Shown here piece after piece: positions 59,537-64,000 of a stretch of 64,000 nucleotides of DNA (positions are counted from its first letter, which is position 1; each line of letters begins with the position of its first letter). The notes beneath the pieces are model-generated. The model saw nothing but the letters and a program-made list of their open reading frames with translations. It was not told the origin of the DNA and ran no database searches. The position numbers were made by a program, and so were the translations under genes. Source of the stretch: Streptomyces sp. WMMC500 (GTDB lineage: Bacteria; Actinomycetota; Actinomycetes; Streptomycetales; Streptomycetaceae); contig NZ_CP114905.1 in assembly GCF_027497195.1 (NCBI RefSeq), positions 1,488,001 to 1,552,000 on the forward strand. The letters run 5' to 3'.

Positions 59537-60730
59537 ATGGCTGCCCGCAGAGCGCGTTCGGACCATGACTGGGCGGTGCTCGCCAGCGCCTCGCAGGCGC
59601 TGACGGACCGCGTGCCGCTGCTCGCCGACCGGCTGCTCGACGAACTGGCGGAGAACTCGCCGCACTACGACCTGGCCGTGCCGCGCGACGAGCACTGGGA
59701 GCAGATCTGTGTCGCCCTGCGCTACGGCATCGAGGCCATCGCCGCCTCCCGCTCCGCGCCCCGCCGCGACCTCGCGTACGCGCGGGAGCTGGGCCGGCGC
59801 CGGGCGGAGCAGGGGCTACCGCTGGAGCTGCTGCACCAGGCGTACCGGCAGGCGGCGTATCTGGTCTGGGACGAGATGCTCGACGTCGTCGCCGGCGACG
59901 ACCCGGACTCGCTGCCGGTGCTGCTGCGCACGGCCACGCAGATGTGGTCGGGGGTGGACCGGCAGACGGAGACGCTGACCGTCGCCTACCGCGCGACGGA
60001 GCGGGAGCTGCAGCGCCGCACGGACGGTCGCGGGCAGGCGCTGCTGGACGCTCTGCTCGACGCGGGCGACGGCGACGCGGACCCGGGCCTGGTGCAGCGC
60101 GCGGCGGCGGCGCTGGACCTGCCGGAGACGGGGCGCTACGCGGTGGTGGTGCTGCGCTCGGAACACCACGGCCCGGGCGTGCCGGTGGAGCCCGGCGGCA
60201 TGCGGTTCTTATGGCGGATGCGTACGGACGTGGAGCTGGCCGTCGTCGACCTCGGCGCCACCGCCTCCCCGACGGATCTCCAGACCGCCCTGCGCGCCCG
60301 CTGCCCCGGCCCGGGCGGCATCAGTCCCGTCGTCGGCAGCCTGGCGAAGCTCGGCCACGCCCGCCGCCTGGCGGAGCTCGCCCTCAGCACGGTGAGCCCG
60401 GGCGGCGCGGGCGCCATCGTCCGCCTGGCCGAGCGCCTGCCGGCGGCCCTCGTGGTCAGCCGCCCGGAGCTGGCCGCCCTGCTCGTCGCGGAGGTCTTCG
60501 GCGAGTTGCTCCGCCTGGAGGCGCCGGACCGGGCGATGCTCCTGGAGACCCTGGAGGCGTGGCTCTCCTGCGGCGGCTCCGCGGGCCGCGCGGCGACGCG
60601 GCTCTACTGCCACCGCAACACGGTCTTCAACCGCCTGCGGCGCCTGGAGCAGCTCACGTCGCGCTCGCTGTCACGCCCGCGGGACCTGATCGAGCTGATG
60701 CTGGCGCTGGAGGCGTACCGGCGCGGATAG
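59537..60730 (+). CDS. PucR/CdaR-type helix-turn-helix regulator
   Basis: A 397-aa regulator. The N-terminal half is helical (LLADRLLDELAENSPHYDLA, RRAEQGLPLELLHQAYRQAA, a RsbR-like sensor). The middle is a GGDEF-like/CdaR domain. The C-terminal PucR helix-turn-helix is RAATRLYCHRNTVFNRLRRL, ending DLIELMLALEAYRRG. ATG 59537 is preferred over ATG 59477 because the palindrome at 59499-59518 would otherwise be coding. It is divergent from the liv operon and is its likely regulator, with a substrate-derived signal. Confidence 0.85.
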   Translation: MAARRARSDHDWAVLASASQALTDRVPLLADRLLDELAENSPHYDLAVPRDEHWEQICVALRYGIEAIAASRSAPRRDLAYARELGRRRAEQGLPLELLHQAYRQAAYLVWDEMLDVVAGDDPDSLPVLLRTATQMWSGVDRQTETLTVAYRATERELQRRTDGRGQALLDALLDAGDGDADPGLVQRAAAALDLPETGRYAVVVLRSEHHGPGVPVEPGGMRFLWRMRTDVELAVVDLGATASPTDLQTALRARCPGPGGISPVVGSLAKLGHARRLAELALSTVSPGGAGAIVRLAERLPAALVVSRPELAALLVAEVFGELLRLEAPDRAMLLETLEAWLSCGGSAGRAATRLYCHRNTVFNRLRRLEQLTSRSLSRPRDLIELMLALEAYRRG

Positions 60731-60739
60731 GCCCACGGG

Positions 60740-61882
60740 TCAGAGACAGTCGCGCGCCAGGGTCTCCGACACCGACTCCAGCAACGGACCCGCATTGCGC
60801 ATCGACACGCCCAGGTCCGGCTCCAGCGCCGACAGCGCGTACGCCCGCTCGATCCCCGCCGCCCGCAGCGCCGCCTCGTCGATCGACAGCCCGCCGCACA
60901 CCGCCACCACCCGCTTCCCCGCCGTCCGGGCCGCGGCCGCCACGCCCGCCGGCGCCTTGCCGTGCAGGGTCTGCCGGTCCAGCGACCCCTCCCCCGTGAT
61001 CACGAGGTCCGCCCGCGCGAGGGCCGCTTCGAAGCCGAGGACGTCGAGCAGCACCTCGATCCCGGGCCGGAAGACCGCGCCGAGGCCGAGGAGCGCGCCG
61101 TAGCCGATGCCGCCCGCCGCGCCGGCGCCCGGCTGCCCGGCCAGCTCCACCGCCCGCGGTCCCACGGCCTTGGCCAGCACCCGCACGTAGTTCGCCAGCG
61201 CGGAGTCCAGCGCGGCGACGTCCGCGGCGGTCGCGCCCTTCTGCGGGCCGTAGACGGCGGGCGCACCGGTGGGTCCGGTGAGGGGGTTGTCGACGTCGCT
61301 GGCGAGGATCAGCTCGACGTCCGCGAACCGGGGGTCGACGCCGCTCAGGTCGGCCCGGGCAAGGCTGGCCAGCGGCCCGCCCCCCGGCCCGACCGCGGCC
61401 CCGTCCGCATCGAGGAAGACCGCGCCGAGCGCCGCGAGCATGCCGGCGCCGCCGTCCGTGGTCGCGCTGCCGCCGACGCCGAAGACGACGGTCCGCGCCC
61501 CGCCGTCGAGCGCCGCGCGCAGGAGTTCGCCGCTGCCGTACGTGGTGGCGGTGCGCGGCGCGAAGCGGCCGGGGGGCAGCAGTTGCAGTCCGGACGCCTC
61601 GGCCATCTCGACGACGGCGGTGCCGTCACGCAGCGCGTACGCCGCGGTGACGGGTTCGCCGAGCGGCCCCGTGACCCGCGCCTCGCGGCGTTCGAAACCG
61701 GCGGCCAGCGCCGCGGCCACCGTGCCGTCGCCGCCGTCCGCGACGGGCAGGGCCTCGACGGCGAGGCCCGGCGCGACCCTGCGCAGGCCGGCGGTCACCC
61801 GCTGGGCGACCTGTTCCGCGGTGAGCGAGCCCTTGAACTTGTCGGCCGCGATCAGCACCCGGGTCACTGCTCCGTGCGTCAC
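60740..61882 (-). CDS. glxK: Glycerate kinase (GlxK/GarK family)
   Basis: A 380-aa kinase that phosphorylates D-glycerate to 2-phosphoglycerate (the product for most of this family). Motifs are VLIAADKFKGSLTAEQVAQ, PVADGGDGTVAAAL, FGVGGSATTDGGAGMLAALG, SDVDNPLTGPTGAPAVYGPQ and ITGEGSLDRQTLHGKAPAGV. It links glyoxylate/allantoin or glycerate degradation to glycolysis, which might use glyoxylate from the ethylmalonyl-CoA pathway. GTG 61882 follows GAGGGGTGA. It converges with the PucR gene, with stops 9 bp apart. Confidence 0.94.
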   Translation of the reverse strand: MTHGAVTRVLIAADKFKGSLTAEQVAQRVTAGLRRVAPGLAVEALPVADGGDGTVAAALAAGFERREARVTGPLGEPVTAAYALRDGTAVVEMAEASGLQLLPPGRFAPRTATTYGSGELLRAALDGGARTVVFGVGGSATTDGGAGMLAALGAVFLDADGAAVGPGGGPLASLARADLSGVDPRFADVELILASDVDNPLTGPTGAPAVYGPQKGATAADVAALDSALANYVRVLAKAVGPRAVELAGQPGAGAAGGIGYGALLGLGAVFRPGIEVLLDVLGFEAALARADLVITGEGSLDRQTLHGKAPAGVAAAARTAGKRVVAVCGGLSIDEAALRAAGIERAYALSALEPDLGVSMRNAGPLLESVSETLARDCL

Positions 61883-61971
61883 TTGTCACCCCTCGCTCTG
61901 GTCCTGGTCACGCCGGTGCGACCCTATCCGGACGGCCGCCGCCTTGCCCATCGCCTGCGTCACCGCGGCCG

Positions 61972-62007
61972 GGGCCCGGGGCCGGCGCGGCCGACGTCCC
62001 CGGGCCC
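61972..62007 (-). terminator. Hairpin terminator downstream of ogt
   Basis: A perfect 10-bp stem, GGGCCCGGGG (61972-61981) and CCCCGGGCCC (61998-62007), around a GC-rich loop with an internal GCCG/CGGC. It lies 17 bp beyond the ogt stop in its direction of transcription, upstream of the glycerate kinase promoter. Confidence 0.7.
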
Positions 62008-62023
62008 GTACGGCGGCGGGCTC

Positions 62024-62509
62024 TCAGCCCTCCCGCCGCTCCAGCGCCAGCAACTGCTTCTTGCGGTCGATCCCGCCCCCGTACCCGGTGAGGCTGCCGT
62101 CGGCGCCGACGACGCGGTGGCAGGGGACGATGATCCCGACCGGGTTGCGCCCGTTGGCCATGCCGACCGCGCGGGAGGCGGCGGGGTTGCCGACGCGCTC
62201 GGCGAGTTCGCCGTAGGAGATCGTCTGCCCGTACGGGATCTGCCGCAGTTGTTCCCACACCCGCTGCTGGAACGGCGTGCCGGCCAGCCGCAGCGGCAGG
62301 TCGAAGTCGGTGCGTTCGCCCGCGAAGTACGCCGTGAGCTGCACGTTCGCCGCGGCGAACGGCGCATCCGCGGGGTCGGCGGGGGTGCCGAAGGTCTCTT
62401 CTGCGGGCCGGTGGCGCTGGTCTGTCATGTAGAGCCCGGCGAGGTCGTCGTCCTCGGCGACGAGGGTGAGCGGTCCTACGGGGCTGTCGACGGTGGTGTG
62501 GGTTCGCAT
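62024..62509 (-). CDS. ogt: Methylated-DNA--protein-cysteine methyltransferase
   Basis: A 161-aa suicide repair protein that takes the methyl group from O6-methylguanine onto its own cysteine. The active site is GIIVPCHRVVG, followed by GGGIDRKKQLLALE. The helix-turn-helix segment FQQRVWEQLRQIPYGQTISY places the guanine. ATG 62509 (MRTHTTVDSPVGPL) is chosen; GTG 62518, which overlaps the upstream stop as GTGA, would add KDM and is equally possible. It follows the Ada-AlkA gene directly, a repair operon. Confidence 0.95.
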   Translation of the reverse strand: MRTHTTVDSPVGPLTLVAEDDDLAGLYMTDQRHRPAEETFGTPADPADAPFAAANVQLTAYFAGERTDFDLPLRLAGTPFQQRVWEQLRQIPYGQTISYGELAERVGNPAASRAVGMANGRNPVGIIVPCHRVVGADGSLTGYGGGIDRKKQLLALERREG

Positions 62510-62514
62510 GTCCT

Positions 62515-64000
62515 TCACTCCGTGGGCATCAGGTTGATCGGGTGGTCACCGGCGGGCGGAGCCGCCCAGAGGTACTGCACGGCGTACGCCCGCCAGGGCC
62601 GCCAGGCGGCCGAGTGGCGGACGAGGGCCGCGGGGCTGCCCGGCAGGCCGAGGCCGGCGGCGGCCTTGCGGACGCCGAGGTCGGTGGCCGGGAAGGCGTC
62701 GGGGTCGCCGAGGGCGCGCATGGCGACGACCTCGACGGTCCACGGGCCGATGCCGGGCAGTTCGGCGAGCTGCCGGCGGGCCTGTTCCCAGTCGCTGCCG
62801 CCGCCGAGGTCGAGGTCGCCGGCGGCGAGGGCGGCGACGAGCGCGGTGAGGGTGGTGCGCCGGGTCTGCGGCATGGCCAGGGCGGCGGGGTCGAGCCCGG
62901 CGAGGGCGCCGGGTTCGGGGAAGAGGTGGGTGAGGCCGCCTTCCGCGTCCTCGATCCCGGTCCCGTACGCGGTGACCAGCCGTCCCGCGTGCGTGCGGGC
63001 GGCGGCCGTGGAGACCTGCTGGCCGAGCACGGCCCGTACGGCGAACTCGGCGCCGTCCGTGGTACGCGGCACCCGCCGTCCCGGCGCCTTGCGGATCAGC
63101 TCGGCGAGCTGGGGGTCGCGGGCGAGCTGCTCGTCGACGGCGACGGGGTCGGCGTCGAGGTCGAGCAGCCGGCGGCAGCGGCTGATGGCGATGGCCAGGT
63201 CACGCTGGTCGGTGAGGGCGAGCCGGGCGGAGATGTGGGCCTGCGGACCCGGCTTCGGCGTGAGCGAGGCGATGCCGTGCCCGTACGGGAGCCGCAGCGT
63301 GCGCCGGTACGCACCGCCGCGCCACTCCTCGACGCCGGGCACGGCGGTGGCGACGAGGTGGCCGAAGAGGTTGTCGGGTGTCAGCGGCTGCCGGAAGGGC
63401 AGCCGGAGGCTGATCACGCCGGGGGCGGTGGTGCCGCCGCCGGCGCGGCTGCGGGCGGCGCGGCGGCGCAGCTCGGTGGGGGCGAGGGCGAAGACCTCCT
63501 GGACGGTGTCGTTGAAGGTGCGGATGGAGGAGAAGCCGGCCGCAAAGGCGACGTCGGCCATGGGCAGCGGCGAGGTCTCGATGAGGACGCGCGCGGTCTG
63601 CGCGCGCTGGGCGCGGGCGAGCGCGAGCGGCCCGGCGCCGAGCTCGGCCCGGAGCTGCCGTTCGATCTGGCGGGTGCTGTAGCCGAGCCGGGCGGCGAGG
63701 CCCGCGACGCCGTCGCGGTCGACGACGCCGTCGGCGATGAGCCGCATGGCGCGGGCGGTCAGATCGGCCCGGTGGTTCCACTCCGGGGAGCCGGGGCTGG
63801 TGTCGGGGCGGCACCGCTTGCAGGCGCGGAAGCCGGCTTGCTGGGCGGCGGCGGCGCTGGGGTAGAACCGCATGTTCTGCGGCTTGGGCGGGACGACGGG
63901 GCAACTGGGCCGGCAGTAGATGCCGGTGGTCAGCACCCCGGTGAAGAACCAGCCGTCGAAGCGGGCGTCCTTGGACTGGACGGCCCGTACGCAGCGCTCC
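62515..64000 (-). CDS. Ada-AlkA fusion (Ada zinc/AraC domain plus DNA-3-methyladenine glycosylase), cut by window end
   Basis: The gene runs off the right edge: its reading frame continues unbroken to 64000, encoding VRAVQSKDARFDGWFFTGVL before the visible ATG-like codons. The N-terminus is the Ada methyl-phosphotriester domain with zinc cysteines in GIYCRPSCP and ACKRCRP. Next come an AraC-type helix-turn-helix pair (LAARLGYSTRQIERQLRAEL, DVAFAAGFSSIRTFND) and an AlkA glycosylase with the HhH LPGIGPWTVEVVAMRALG and catalytic Asp in FPATDLGVRKA. The Ada C-terminal Ogt domain is supplied by the separate ogt downstream. It should activate its own operon when methylated. Confidence 0.93.
   Translation of the reverse strand, partial: ERCVRAVQSKDARFDGWFFTGVLTTGIYCRPSCPVVPPKPQNMRFYPSAAAAQQAGFRACKRCRPDTSPGSPEWNHRADLTARAMRLIADGVVDRDGVAGLAARLGYSTRQIERQLRAELGAGPLALARAQRAQTARVLIETSPLPMADVAFAAGFSSIRTFNDTVQEVFALAPTELRRRAARSRAGGGTTAPGVISLRLPFRQPLTPDNLFGHLVATAVPGVEEWRGGAYRRTLRLPYGHGIASLTPKPGPQAHISARLALTDQRDLAIAISRCRRLLDLDADPVAVDEQLARDPQLAELIRKAPGRRVPRTTDGAEFAVRAVLGQQVSTAAARTHAGRLVTAYGTGIEDAEGGLTHLFPEPGALAGLDPAALAMPQTRRTTLTALVAALAAGDLDLGGGSDWEQARRQLAELPGIGPWTVEVVAMRALGDPDAFPATDLGVRKAAAGLGLPGSPAALVRHSAAWRPWRAYAVQYLWAAPPAGDHPINLMPTE

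Noticed and set aside
1..64000. Secondary-metabolite cluster, prophage, CRISPR or tRNA genes
   Set aside because: No polyketide, peptide or terpene synthase, phage structural gene, integrase, repeat-spacer array or cloverleaf was found on either strand.

Overview
The window is GC-rich actinobacterial chromosome. GC-ending codons are almost universal, GTG and TTG starts are common, genes overlap as ATGA, GTGA or TTGA, and several promoters look leaderless. The gene set points to Streptomyces or a close streptomycete: a ccr/meaA ethylmalonyl-CoA cluster, an Rv2578c-type radical SAM protein, a DUF6158-type small protein and a short Psd/PssA pair. I see no rRNA, tRNA, CRISPR array, transposase, integrase or phage module. 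It reads as chromosome with small accessory patches.

Region by region. 0.1-2.5 kb: fdhD, then a TetR regulator with a 29-bp palindrome at its start and a translationally coupled hotdog thioesterase. 2.6-4.5 kb: a decayed patch with a truncated, frameshifted PrsW-like membrane protein followed by a second frameshifted gene. 4.6-11.2 kb: lipase-maturation-factor-like membrane protein, long-chain acyl-CoA ligase, aldo/keto reductase, protein tyrosine phosphatase, pterin dehydratase and a frameshifted XRE regulator. 11.3-15.3 kb: a SWIM zinc-finger protein and a large DUF6493-type protein. 15.4-19.2 kb: Tat-exported sulfatase, small membrane protein and LysR regulator. 19.3-26.1 kb: membrane-anchored phosphodiesterase, two different metallo-beta-lactamase-fold enzymes, a DedA protein and an aminotransferase-fold protein with no lysine at all. 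26.3-29.4 kb: small enzymes (methyltransferase, two VOC proteins, GNAT, endonuclease VII-like, LapA-like).

29.4-34.8 kb is a minus-strand peptidase operon: a D-aminopeptidase (M55), an M20 peptidase, and a single polypeptide joining an S9 peptidase to an S66 LD-carboxypeptidase. Together they suit uptake or recycling of D-amino-acid-containing (murein) peptides. Next come an MFS exporter with three C-terminal beta-sandwich repeats (35-37.5 kb) and, behind a textbook LexA box, a radical SAM protein (37.8 kb).

40-49.4 kb is the ethylmalonyl-CoA pathway: a tandem 3-hydroxyacyl-CoA dehydrogenase, a TetR regulator, then ccr, meaA (ethylmalonyl-CoA mutase), mcl (malyl/methylmalyl-CoA lyase), a MaoC hydratase and an acyl-CoA dehydrogenase. 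They run as one tightly packed operon that turns acetyl-CoA-derived crotonyl-CoA into glyoxylate and propionyl-CoA. Two tandem palindromes exactly two helical turns apart sit on the ccr promoter. A 227-bp tandem duplication separates meaA from mcl and leaves a 76-codon chimeric ORF.

49.6-51.1 kb makes phosphatidylethanolamine (psd, pssA). 51.2-54.2 kb has an N-terminally truncated M4 protease and a second LysR. 54.3-60.7 kb is a complete branched-chain amino-acid-type ABC importer (livF-G-H-M-K order) divergent from a PucR/CdaR-type regulator, with a perfect palindrome between them. The window ends with glycerate kinase and an alkylation-repair pair: ogt and an Ada-AlkA fusion cut by the right edge.
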